The notes under the pieces: generated by a model
The model's database searches: none
What the model was told of the DNA's origin: nothing
What the model saw: the letters and a program-made list of their open reading frames with translations, nothing else
In this document: positions 26,068 to 38,100 of the stretch, one piece after another
Position numbering within the stretch: position 1 is the first letter of the stretch
Layout: each line of letters opens with the position of its first letter
Program-made: the position numbers and the translations under genes
Source: Liquidambar formosana
Lineage: Eukaryota; Streptophyta; Magnoliopsida; Saxifragales; Altingiaceae
Direction of reading: 5' to 3'
Assembly (NCBI GenBank): GCA_039720395.1
Contig: CM077823.1
Coordinates: 9,504,107-9,568,106 of the forward strand
Length of the DNA: 64,000 bases

Positions 26068-29000
26068 GAAGTATGGGGGGTCAACAGATAATCCCCTTTA
26101 TGTTTTAATTTTGTCAATGTACCCCCTAATTCAGTTGGAAGACAAAACTAATCGTTGATGGCCACCCAATTGGCCATGACACCGACGAGGGTTTCGGTGA
26201 TTTTGGGCAACACGGGTCCGTTAACGGTATCATGTGCGTAGCCACGTGACTAATTTTCATCAAATTTCATCAACGGGGAGTGACAGTGGGGCAAATTGAC
26301 AAAAATTAAAATATAAGGGAGGCACATTGACAAAATTAAAATGTAAGGGGGGTTATCTGCTGATCCCCCCATACTTCAGGGGGTTTTCTGCAATTTACCC
26401 TTGTTTTTATTTGCAATTTGGGTGTCTACTTATACAAATTCATATTCTGTTTTGCTCACTTGCAGGATGCTTTGAGAACTTTCTTATTGCGGAAACTTGA
26501 TAACCTTGCAAAGGATGATAAATGCCAAATAACAATGATTTCCACATGGGCAACTGAATTATACTTGGACAAGGTTTTGCTTATGTCTTTCCTCTTATGC
26601 TGTACTAACGATGGCTCTGCAAGAACCAAATATGTTATTGCAATTACACATAGATTATGGTTTACTATGATGCCTCTTACAATATTGAATGTACTTTTAG
26701 AACTATTATGTAGTATGACTTCTTTACATTGCACTTGTACATCTATTCACCCACTGGAAGGCTAATGGCTAAACAGCTGAAAATCTGTGATAATATTACT
26801 AAACAGCTTCATCCTCCTCGTGTTCTATTCAACCCATCAAAATTCTTTAATTGTTGAAGTACTTATGGAGCGAAAACACTTGGAGCTGCTAGGATTAGTG
26901 AGAATGATGCAGTTTCTTGGGTTGAAAAAAGCCTTGAAAAAACCCACTAGGAGCATCTCCAATGGGCTGCTATTGCTACATTATAGTAGCTCCTCCAATT
27001 TGTCCATCTCCAATGGTTTGTGTTAAGTTTCCAACCCAATAGCCTAAGCTATTAAGTAGAGGGCCCAAACAGATATATGAAGACATGTCAAACTTGATGT
27101 TTAATCAATTTGAGATGTGGTACTTTTTCCAACACTCCCCCTCATGTGTAGGCCTAATAAGACAAAGACGGCGTGTCACATGGATAACAAAGTCGGGCTC
27201 ATGAACAATACGCCAAAGAACAACATGCTTTGATACCATGTTAGGTTTCCAAACCAATAGCCTAAGTTGATAGGTGGACGGCCCAAACAAGTATATGAAG
27301 CCATGATAATTTTAAGTAACTGCTGTGGGATGTGGTACTTTTTCTAACACTCCCTATCATGTATAGGCCTAACAAGATAGAAACAGGCCTGTCACGTGGA
27401 CAGCAAAAATAGGCTTACGTGATAGGCCCGTCTTACACTATAGCATGCCAAAAAATAGCAATGGTAATGCCAAAATAGGAAGGACCCATCTCTGATACCA
27501 AGTTGAGTTTCCAACAACAACCTATGCTATTAAGTGGGGGCCCAAACAGGTATATGAAGAAATGTCGAACCCAATATTTGGGCGATGTGGGATGTGGTAT
27601 TTTTCCAACAGGCTACTATAGCAATCCCAAGATATCACAATGCCAAGTGATGCCATGTCATCACCACATCTCACAACCTAATGGGCCCCCCACACCACTA
27701 CTCAAATCTTGTCTCACAACCTAATGGGCTAAATGGACTAAGGTGCAATGAATGAAAGGAAAGTTTTACAGATTGAGATGAAGACTTTGAAATGCAGATC
27801 ATTGAGATAGGAAGGGGCTTCTTGCGGTGTGTGTGGTTAGGCAGTAGAGGACTAGAATGGCTGGCCAGAGGTTTGGAGGTGATGGTTGGTGGTCAGTCTC
27901 TGTCGGAGTTGGTGTGGCATTGGGAGGAAGGAGATAGAATGCTCTGGTTGGATGGGAGGAGGAATGAGTATGGAAGATATTTGGTGTTATGCTCTGCAAT
28001 AAGGGATTCAAAACGCCTCATTGTGGTATTCCCAGAAATTTTCAAAGGTGATGGATGGGCAGCTGTTCTGAAGATTCTCAAAGGTTGGTGCCCCAAAGAT
28101 ACGGCAAGGGCGAGGGTATTGGGGGAGAAGGTTCTCAAAAGCTAGATAACCATTTGAGTTACTGTCAGGTTGCTGCGAAAAAGGATTTTCCGCTAGGAGG
28201 GAGTTTCAGGGTAGAAATTGAAGGAGGGGAGGTCATACTGATACCTGAAGAGAATAAAGTAGCGGAAAGGGCAGAATACTTGAAGTGGTGCATGGTAGGG
28301 AGTTTCAGGGGTGATCATACTGATACTTTGAGATGCTTGCCTTCTCTTGTGTGTGCTGCTTTACTGTCCACCATATATAAGGATTTGCTTTATCATGCTT
28401 GTCCTTCAGATGCCTGGAATAAATTTCAACTAATGTAGGCTTCAGTATTATTGCTGACTTTGAGCATTACTTTCTTTTCTTTTAGTTTAAACAACAAAAA
28501 GTACTTTAATTAGTATTTGTGAAGAACCTTAGATTTCAGTCCACTTTAAGGTGTCAGTGGAAAGAAGAGGTACTAGCCATCCCAAGCGTCTGTAGTTTAT
28601 AGTCATTCTCTCCTGATGTTTATTGTAATCAAATTGTAGTCCTCTCTTGATGATTATTGTAATCAAATTGATACTGATTTAAGCTACTTTAGCTTCTGAG
28701 GCTTGTTTGTTTTTTAAGATAATTTCTGTTTCTATTTAAATGTTTCCTCCAATCATTTGATTCAAGGAACCCCTTAGAATGTGATTTTGATGGCTATGGC
28801 ATGTGGGTTAACCTATCTGGAGCCTTTTTAGCAAGGACACTAACGTTGGGTTTGTTGTGCTAACTGAATATGCACTGTCCAGCACAGAAACTTCAGAGAA
28901 CCCGTAGTGGCATGTAATTGGATCATGCCAACAGCTGTTGGGAATGCACATGTTGCAACATAGTGGAAAAGGATGGATAGCATGCCTTCTTTGTTTTTAC

Positions 29001-32000
29001 ATGGCCAGATAGCCCAGAGTCAATAAATTGTATATTACCTATAGTTTCTCATAGATAACGTAACTAGTTCATGGTAAAATGAACTGGTTTTATTGATCTT
29101 GTAGACTTTAACTTGTATAGATTATAAGTGTAATGCATTAAACCACTGATTTAGATACTTGTGTTAAATATTCTGTTACCACTGATTTCTTTTTCTTATT
29201 GGGTTTGCCTAAAGAAGTTATGAAGAATTAATTGATATATTTCCATTTTTTCTTTATTTTTATTTATACCGTTTAGATTAATCGGCTACTGTTGGAAGAT
29301 GACACTGCTTTAGAGAATCGTAATTCGGAGTACCAATCAATTATTAAGGAGTTTCGTGCTTTTCTCAGTGATTGCAAAGATGTATTGGATGAGGCAACTA
29401 CAATGAGGCTACTAGAAAGGTAACTATGTTGTAATTTGTTGACAGAATCTGCTGTGAATATTTGCCTCATACCGATAAATATTAGCCTTATACATTACTC
29501 TTCTTTATTATGTTTCCTGCACTGTTTTGTTCTTTTGTATGTCTGAAATAGAAATCTATTCTGTTACTTAGTTCATAATATGATCCGCGAAAGAGATTGT
29601 TGTGGATTGATGATAGGATGTGCTGTTGGGGGCCTAGGTTGTGCTTCATTTACTGTTGATTAGTTCATAGTCTGGAGACTTCCCTCCAGCAAAGTAATTT
29701 TTTTTGTTTAACGTGCAAATGTTTGACTAATTACACTGCTTGTTTAAGGCATTTTAAAGTTTAAACATAACGTATTTTTTAGTGGTGGAAAGAGGTATAA
29801 TTATATGATTGAATTAGCTTTGGACCTTTAATTTATCTTATATAATTTTTTTTTTCTAATGATAGAGAATCGTTTGGCATTGTTTTGATAACTTCTAATT
29901 CACATTACATTATCTCTCTAATTCTTATATAATGTCTTCTAATTTGGTTGCGTGTAGAGGCATCAAACATATTCATTTAATTAAGTAATACACTTATCTT
30001 GATATATAAATGCTTTTTGTTTGTTATATTTTTGTAAGCGTTTCCATGTGTCTTGAATTTTCTTTTACATTGTTTGTTGTGTTTCTCAAGACATCAAAAT
30101 CATTTTGGTTTCGGAAAATCTGTGCACATCTAGTTGATTAAAAGGTCCCAACGAGAGACCAAAAAACGGCCTCATGAGGAAGAAAAAGGCTCTCTGAAAC
30201 ACCTGTAAAGTCAAAGCTCTCCTCTTTGCAAGCTCATCAGCTTTCCTATTAGCTACTCTAGCCACTCAATCAGCTTGCACTCGAAGGAGACCTGCTAGAT
30301 CCAAAACTTCCCTCAAGATGCTAGCAAACTTTGAGACCCCAAGGCTCCTAGTTCTCACTTTCCTAATAAACATCGACAAATTTCTTTCAACTATAAAATG
30401 AAAAAATCTCATGCTAATGGCTTCCCTCATTCCTCCAAAAGAGCTAATTACTTGGCTTTTGAGGCGATCCCTTCACTGGCAGGAAGAGAAAAGGCATAAA
30501 CAGTCTCCCCAGTAAAATCTTTAAACACTCCAATGCCTACCTAGAATGGATTCCCAACAGAATACCCATCAAAATTAAATGGGACTAATTATATCTTAAG
30601 GGGTTGGCAGTCTCTAATTTTCCAGAGGGAAAGGGGTGGCTGATCTCAAACTTTCTGAAGGGAAATGGGTTGCCGATCCCCTCTTTTTGTGACAAAGCGG
30701 CACCAGCATTCCAAGAACTTCCATGGAGGAGCAAGAAAAGAACTAGTATTAGCTTAGTTTTCTTGTTTAGTGGCATCCCTTTGTAAGTAATTGGTGTAAA
30801 AAAACTATGCAGCGGAATACAATGAATAATAAAATTCAATTCCTTTAAGCCCTAGATCAGATTGTGTCCATTAATAAGGACTTAAATATCGGTATCGGTT
30901 GATATATCAATGGTCCAAAAACACGGATATATAAGATATACTATGAAGCACGGACACGCCTAAAATGGTGCCGTGGCTGTGTTGGACACGTGTTGGACAC
31001 GGACACACCTCTAACACGCCTCCGACACATGTCAAACACTTCCCGTACGTGTCCAATAAATAAAAAAATTAGATTAATTTCGGACATGTGAGGGATACGG
31101 CATGGACACGGGAGGGACACAGCGGGGTAAAAAATAGAAATTTAAATTGTTTTAAAAGGGATAATTTTAGTTTTTTTAAACAATGGATGGGTGCTTTTGC
31201 AAAAGTCCAAAAATTCTTTTTGTTAATCCCCAATTCCCCATTCGTGCCCTTGCTGCCCTACCATTCCCAACCAGAAAGAGAAAGAGAGAAACTGAGAGAA
31301 AGGGAGAAAGAGAGCGGTGAACCGGCGATCGAGACCTCGAAGCAAAGAGAGAGAGAGAGAGAGAGGCGATTGAGAAGGACAGAGAGAAAGCGGAGATCTA
31401 GAAGTGAAGAAGGAGTTGAAGATGCTCCAAAAGCAGGCATTGAACTTCGGAAAGTGGGTGATGATGGAGCACCAAATGTCGTTGTGGAGGCTAAAGGTGA
31501 AGAAGATTGTGCTGCACCAAACACACCAGTTGAAGTGCCACCAAATATGGACCCTCCTGTCTGTGAACCAAAAGGAGATGTACTACCAAAGGGTCTGGGA
31601 GCAAAGGGATTGCTATTTGCATTGTTGGTCTGCCCAAAGACTGATTGGGACCCAAATGGGCTACTAAATGACTGCCCAAAATCTGTAAAATGATTTACCA
31701 TTAAACAAGTGTTAGAAAAAATTCCCACAAGACAAGTAAACCAGTACTAGTTATAACAGGCTAAATCCAGGGAAAATGTCGAGTAAATGAGCACCAAACA
31801 TTAAAGATAAGCAGGTCCTAAGTTTTAGAAAAAGTTTCCCATCCATATTCCTAGGAGGGAATTTAACATAACGAAATCTGCATCCAAAAATATGGACATG
31901 GTATAACAAAAAGAATTGCACAAACCAAACTAATTCCAAAATAATTAAAAAAGAATCAGATTAAAAGAACCCAGCACCAAACTGATTGAAGAATAATTAA

Positions 32001-32114
32001 AAAGATTCAGGTAAGATGAAAACTTACGACTACTTGAATCAAACATCCTTATGATTTTTTATTTTTTTTTATTTTTTAACTCTATCTTTCAATTGGAAAA
32101 TAAAAGCTATAATG

Positions 32115-32149
<35 letters not shown>

Positions 32150-35100
32150 GGTGATCCCATCAGCACGTGCTGATGTAAGATATATCAGCACTATGCATTG
32201 GGGGTTGTACCCCTTGCATTGATTCAATGCACCTCACATCTTACTAATGCATAAGGTACAACTCCCAATGCAGGTTTTGATATAAGTTATATCAGCACGT
32301 GCTTACCTGATCATCATCCTATATATATATATATATATATATTTATTTATTTATTTATTTATTGCCTTATCCCCGCCGTGTCGTGTCGTGTCGAGTGTCC
32401 TTGTCCATGATTCTTAGAAGATATATCGATGGATATATCAAAAATATAGATATCAATTTATAGCTATGACAGATATTATTAGTTAAACATGGATATTTTC
32501 ATTGAAAATATGCAAAAAAATGATTTAGACTCTAATAAACTATTTAGAATCAAAATATTGTAATTTAAATGTGTATAATACAAGTATGTGTTGTATAAGG
32601 GGTAAAAAGTGCTTAGCGCCGAATAAACAAATAATTTAAATTTTTGTGGATCTAACATTTAAATATTACATAGCATTAAAATACATATTTGCAATATTTA
32701 AAAGTAAAGACCCACTAGACTAAAGACCATTGGTTAGAAATTATATTTTAAAATATGTGAAATACTAAACGTACATAATTTTTGAAAATTATAATTACAC
32801 AAAGTACAAAACTAAATATAAATAATGAGTAAGGCTCCTTTGAAAAGGTTACAAAGTTAAAAGTAAGAATGTAAAGTTCAAAAGAATTATGAGGTTGCAT
32901 TTGTAAAAATATATAAAGAGGGAGTTTTTTTTAATGAAAATAGTTTATTATCTTCTTTAAAAGGTCTTATATAGTGGAGAGTTTATCACTCTTACTAGTC
33001 ACGAGGGGTTAAAAATTATAAAGTGAATAGTTTATGAGGGGTTACTAGTTTATCATTCATGAGGGGGGCTCAACAAACGAAAATAAAAGGAGGCTGGACA
33101 AAGAGAAGCCATAAGAAGTTTCTATGGAGGGTTTGTCGTTGATTTCGGTGGCCAAGCGAACGATGACAACGGCGAAAGTGAGGATGTCGACAACAGCACC
33201 AGCACATACCAAATTGTCTTCTTCTTCGTCGACACTGAGCCCAGCAACAACGCCAGCACGTCCAGATAAGGTGTCGACGTGTTGTTTTCTTCTTCTCCTC
33301 TTACAATGGCAGACCAACTATTCCTCTTCTTCTTCATGAAAATTTTCAAATAATGTTCGAAATTTCAGTCAATATTTGTCAGTATTCGTTGATATACCGT
33401 TTCATGTCGTTGGTCAGTTGTGATTTATTGAATAAATCTCTTGATATTCTCGAAATTCTGAGAATATCGGCAATATTGTTGGTGATAATGTGCTAAAATG
33501 ATAAGGAAGTGAGTTATCGTATCACGACCCATCGATACTGGCGATATATAGCCGATATTAGCGATATGTAAGACCATTGATGTAACTAGTGGTGGAGCCA
33601 GAATATTAGTTTTGCAGGGTCAAGACTCAAGACTAATAACAAGTATTTTGGGGAAAAAAAAAATTCCTCAGTGGCAGATCACAATTCGATTTTGTTCTTT
33701 AACTTTCTATATGGTAGAAAAATAATTATAATAAATAATAGGGTCAAACTCATCAATTTTTGGGTCAAAAAAGTAGCTAGAAGGTCAAAATAATTTTTTT
33801 GAGGGGTTAAATTAAAAGTTGGCATGATGCAGGACAACCTCAAGAACAATAAAAGAGAGAAAAGAAGTAGAGAAAAGAAAAGAAAGAAGCAAGAACCCTA
33901 GGAGTCGGCACCTAGGGGTGTTTGGAGTCGACACCAAACCGTTGGAAAAATCCAATTTTTAATTCATGATAAGCTGAAAATTAACGAGTTATTGGAGCCT
34001 ATATATAGGTCCCAATTACATCAAATAAGGTAAAACTTAACCCTAAAATCTAGGAATTTAAAAGGCAATTATTTAATTATTCTTAAAAATAATATGCCTA
34101 AAATAAATATGCTAAAGCCTTGGTCTTCAAGTTAATAGGCCTTATTGGACCACCCTATTGAACCATGTGTCTGCTGTCCCTATCATGGCAGGGTCAAATT
34201 TTTAAATACTCGTAATTTAGTTCAAAAAAAAAAAAAAATGTTAGGAGGGTTAATTGCCCCTCCTTGACCCTTCCTCCCTCCGCCCTAGATGTAAATATGT
34301 AGCCCTAAAGGAAGTGAAGATAAATCAAAGAATTCTTCAGTTACATTCATAGTACAATTACATCTTTTCATCAAAACAATGTCTATGATTAAATTAATAG
34401 TACATGGAAGTCTATCAAGTTTCTAGTTCAAGACTTTTAACTATACACATTTTCTAATATGAACTCAAGCTATGAAAACTCGTTTCATAGTCATCCTACT
34501 ATGGCCATAGACTTATATGAGTTATATTTGTGAATGTCATTCTCTCCTTTTTGCTGAGAGTGATAGATTCCTTATTGATCACTTATATGCCTCCTAAAGC
34601 CAATGAACACATTTGTAAGTTCCGTATGGGATATACAACAATTAATGCTATCAAACTTCTAAAGCTCCATGGACAAGAAAACTATGGTGTCTCAAGTTTA
34701 AGGATAACTTGTACCACAACAACTATGAACTTACTGATTGACAGGTAAGTAAAACTTCATTCAGTATGCTCTAGTAAATATGGTCACATTCAATGTACCT
34801 GTTCTCTAACACGCACCTATATGTTTTTCCTCAGTATCTCCACACATATAGCTTGAGACTAGCTATCCTCCTATAGAATAAGCATAACCTGTGCTAGTCC
34901 TATGGGTCATCATTGTCCATCACGATGAATCTTTAACTAGGAATAGTTTACGAGTATAGTACAAAGATAATGAGTCTCTATATCATAACTCTTTGTGATA
35001 CCATCTTCTCAACTCTAATTCTATGGACATATTGTGTAAACATAAAATAACACAGTAAACATGATAGAATAAAACCCTTTATTAAATAATAATAAATGAA

Positions 35101-38100
35101 ATCATAGACTGTTCAATATCCCTAAAGCATCATCTATATGATTGGTTTTAGGATATACTACTAACACCCTTCGCTTTTTTTTATTAATGCCTTCCTTCTA
35201 GTGACCTGCGACCATCCTTGTCTTTATCATTGGCATTGGCCCAGCTCAAACTTCTCAGAGGCAAGATGCACTCTTTAGGCGTTGAACAATGTTTTAGCAT
35301 CTAGAATTGGCTGGCGCTAGACCCATTTATATCATAGCTATTGCAATATTCCTTATATCTTGCTATGGCCCATATAATTTTGGACTGCATAATTAGTATT
35401 CTTACATTACCCCACATTATTTAAATATTTTACATTTCTTTCCTAACATGTTCCAATACCCAAATTTTAGACACTATGATGCCTTAGCTGTGTCCCATAT
35501 CCTAAATTTTAAAAATTTATGAATCAAACGCTTAGATATGCACCAGCACCCGACACCTGTATGGCTGTACCTAAGTCCACCTAACTTAGGTAGAGGTCAT
35601 GTTATATATATAGTGGAAGTTCTTATATTGGTCGTTCCTAAGGAACCATCATAGTACATGCATGGCTTGGATTGCTCTTAAATTGTAGTGATGTAGACAG
35701 TAGACCTCGTGCAGGTTACTTAATTCAAGCATGGAAACTTCTATGTCAATCGGAGCTCCTGTTCTTAAATATCGTATAGTTTTTTGTGATTGTTTCTCTC
35801 TGACTTCATAAGTGATGAAATATTATAGATATAAAGGGTTTCCACTTGGTGTTTTCTGCTTTGCTATTTTGTGGGGGTGTTCTAGTAAGTCTTCCATTTT
35901 TCAATTTAAGGTTTTTTGGGTGATTCAAACTAATTATATGAGTTGCAGATTTTATTTTTATTATTATTATTTTTGAGAATAACTTAGTTGCAGATTTTAA
36001 GGCAAAGTTATGGGAACGTGTTTCGCGTTTAAGGCATTGATCATTAGATTGATATTGCCTTATATGGTAGTTTTACTTATCTCAACCATTATTTTTTCTA
36101 ATTTATTCTATCTGCGGTACATCAGCATGCTTACATTTTAAAACCAATGTTCTTTCTTAGTTGCATCACTCTGTCTTGCTTTTCTCCTGTCAATTGAAAG
36201 AATGGTAAGAGTTACATTTTGTGTTTTAAATTTTTTGCAGTTATGGCAGGGTTGATGAATTGGTATATTTTGCTAGTCTAAAGGAGCAATATGAAATTGT
36301 TATTCACCATTATATTCAGGTGCTTTTCTTTGCTAATAATTATCTCAGATAATTGTCAAGTCTATTGTACATTTGCGTCTCATGAATAGCATAACCTTCT
36401 CTTTATGCTTATTCTGATCTAAGAGACTATAGTTCGGGGAAATCAGCAATGTAGAAGCTTATAAATTGTGAATTATAGCATTGGAGGATCTAATATAGCA
36501 GAGGGCAGACATTTTATTAGGTTGAAATTGAAATTGGAGACGACTAAGGACTATTTATTAGTTGTTTATTTGTTACCTCCAATTCATTATTGTGTTGATT
36601 TAATGATTTGAACTTATATATTTATTTTATTATTATTATTATAAATTATTTATTTTGTGGCACTGAATCCAGCAAGGAGAAGCAAAAAAAGCATTGGAAG
36701 TGCTTCAAAAACCTGCTGTTCCTATAGACCTTCAGGTACAGACTAAGCTTGAGCTTTGTGATATTTTACCATTATATTCATCTCATTCTGGATGCCAATT
36801 GTTATGTTTTTGCTATGTATCCATCATCACCATCATCATCATTTGTGAAAGACTGACAGCATCTGATATTCAGTCTTTTTTTCTTTTTCTTTTTTCCCTG
36901 AGGGGTGACTAAATTGTGATTACATTGCAGTACAAGTTTGCCCCAGACCTTATCATGCTTGATGCATATGAAACTGTTGAGTCATGGATGGCCACAAAGA
37001 ACCTGAACCCGAGGAAACTGATTCCTGCAATGATGCGTTATTCAAGTGAACCTCATGCAAAGTAATGTGCATTTATATTTGAATTTTTATTTATCTTCCT
37101 TCTAATTTTGTTTTGACTTTAGTGCAAATTTTTTTGTGATAAATGATAATTCATTTTTGTAAAATACTTTGTCACCTGGTTAATCTTGCTTTAGTTCTTT
37201 CTGTTGGTCTACAAACAGTTGTACCTCTGGCTCTCATAGGCAGTATTGTTATTATAAGTACTAAGATTCTTAGACCATTTATACTCCCACTTAGTCTATC
37301 ATTTGACATATCTGTGGGTGTGCCTGGTTTGTATTCAGAAGTTGTACTGTTCCTCATTTCCTCCTTGCCAAATTTGTTAGGAAAAAGTGACTAACCTGTT
37401 GGTTTGAGTTTCTGGAACTAAATTAGTTAAGGACCATGGCATGGTCATATGGATAGTCTGGATAATGGAATAGGATTTGAATTTCCAGCCCAGATTTCTC
37501 AGAACTGTGATTTATTAAATTACTTGAAAGACAGTTGATGTAAAACCAGAAGAGAGAAAGAGAAGAATAGAGAGAGAAAGATACACAGGGAGAAGAAGAG
37601 AGAGAAGAAGAAGAAGAGGGAAGAAGAGAAGCCCTAGTTGATTATGGAGTTTGGAAGAAGAAGCAATCTTGCTTAATAATTCTTATTCATCAAAACTGAT
37701 CTCTGGGGCTTATAACCCAGGCCCTATATAACTAAAATGGAAAGTGCTAAAAACATAGAAAGTGCTACAAAATAAGAATAGCTAAAAATGAAAATAACTA
37801 ATACTACTAAATAAAACTAATGTTACTAAATCATTAATATTTACTAAATAAAGTAAGCCCTATTAAATAATATAATTATTAAATAATAAATATTATAATA
37901 TACATTAAAATATAAAATTAATACTACATGATTCCCGTCATTCTCTTCAATTGAGAAAGAACTCGACCTTGAGTTTGGCTTGGGATATTGAATCCACCCT
38001 TTCCAATGAAACAAGTACTTCGAATATAGCGACGACTTCAAGAGTTGTCGGCATCTATCATCCTCAAAGTGCATCTTCAACTTGTTAAAGAGCTTGATCA

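Larger units (their letters stand above)
30941..32417. mobile_element. hAT-like element, 1,477 bp, carrying a captured nucleoporin gene fragment
   Basis: Left end CTATGAAGCACGGACACG; right end, inverted, CTAAGAATCATGGACA. Perfect 8-bp duplication AAGATATA at 30933-30940 and 32418-32425. Both subterminal zones are dense in 'gacac'/'gtgtc' motifs, like the MITE at 15486. It encodes no transposase. Its middle (about 31400-32060) is the start of a NUP98-type gene in antisense. A small MITE with (TA)n flanks sits at 32147-32315. Non-autonomous; mobilisation would need a related transposase. Confidence 0.88.
30878..33575. mobile_element. Older TIR-type element hosting the NUP98-capture element
   Basis: The left end is 'ggacttaaatatcggtatc'. 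The right end, inverted, reads 'ggtcttacatatcgctaat', giving imperfect inverted repeats rich in 'gatatatcg'. Flanks ATTAATAA and ATTGATGT agree at 5 of 8 positions, so the duplication is weak. A close relative of its left 120 bp lies at 53088-53200 without the insertion at 30941. The interior right part (33057-33350) has open frames on both strands with no recognisable domain. Confidence 0.55.

Noticed and set aside
28055..28438. Host gene of 127 codons
   Set aside because: Overlaps another frame with the TE-type '[13 protein letters not shown]' pattern; not continuous and without a proper start.
31258..31728. A genuine antisense host gene (nucleoporin) in intron 14
   Set aside because: The similarity is confined to a TIR/TSD-bounded element and breaks off after the first part of exon 2.
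33057..33350. Open frames on both strands (71-86 codons) as a gene
   Set aside because: Biased, no domain, inside a TIR element; likely chance frames.
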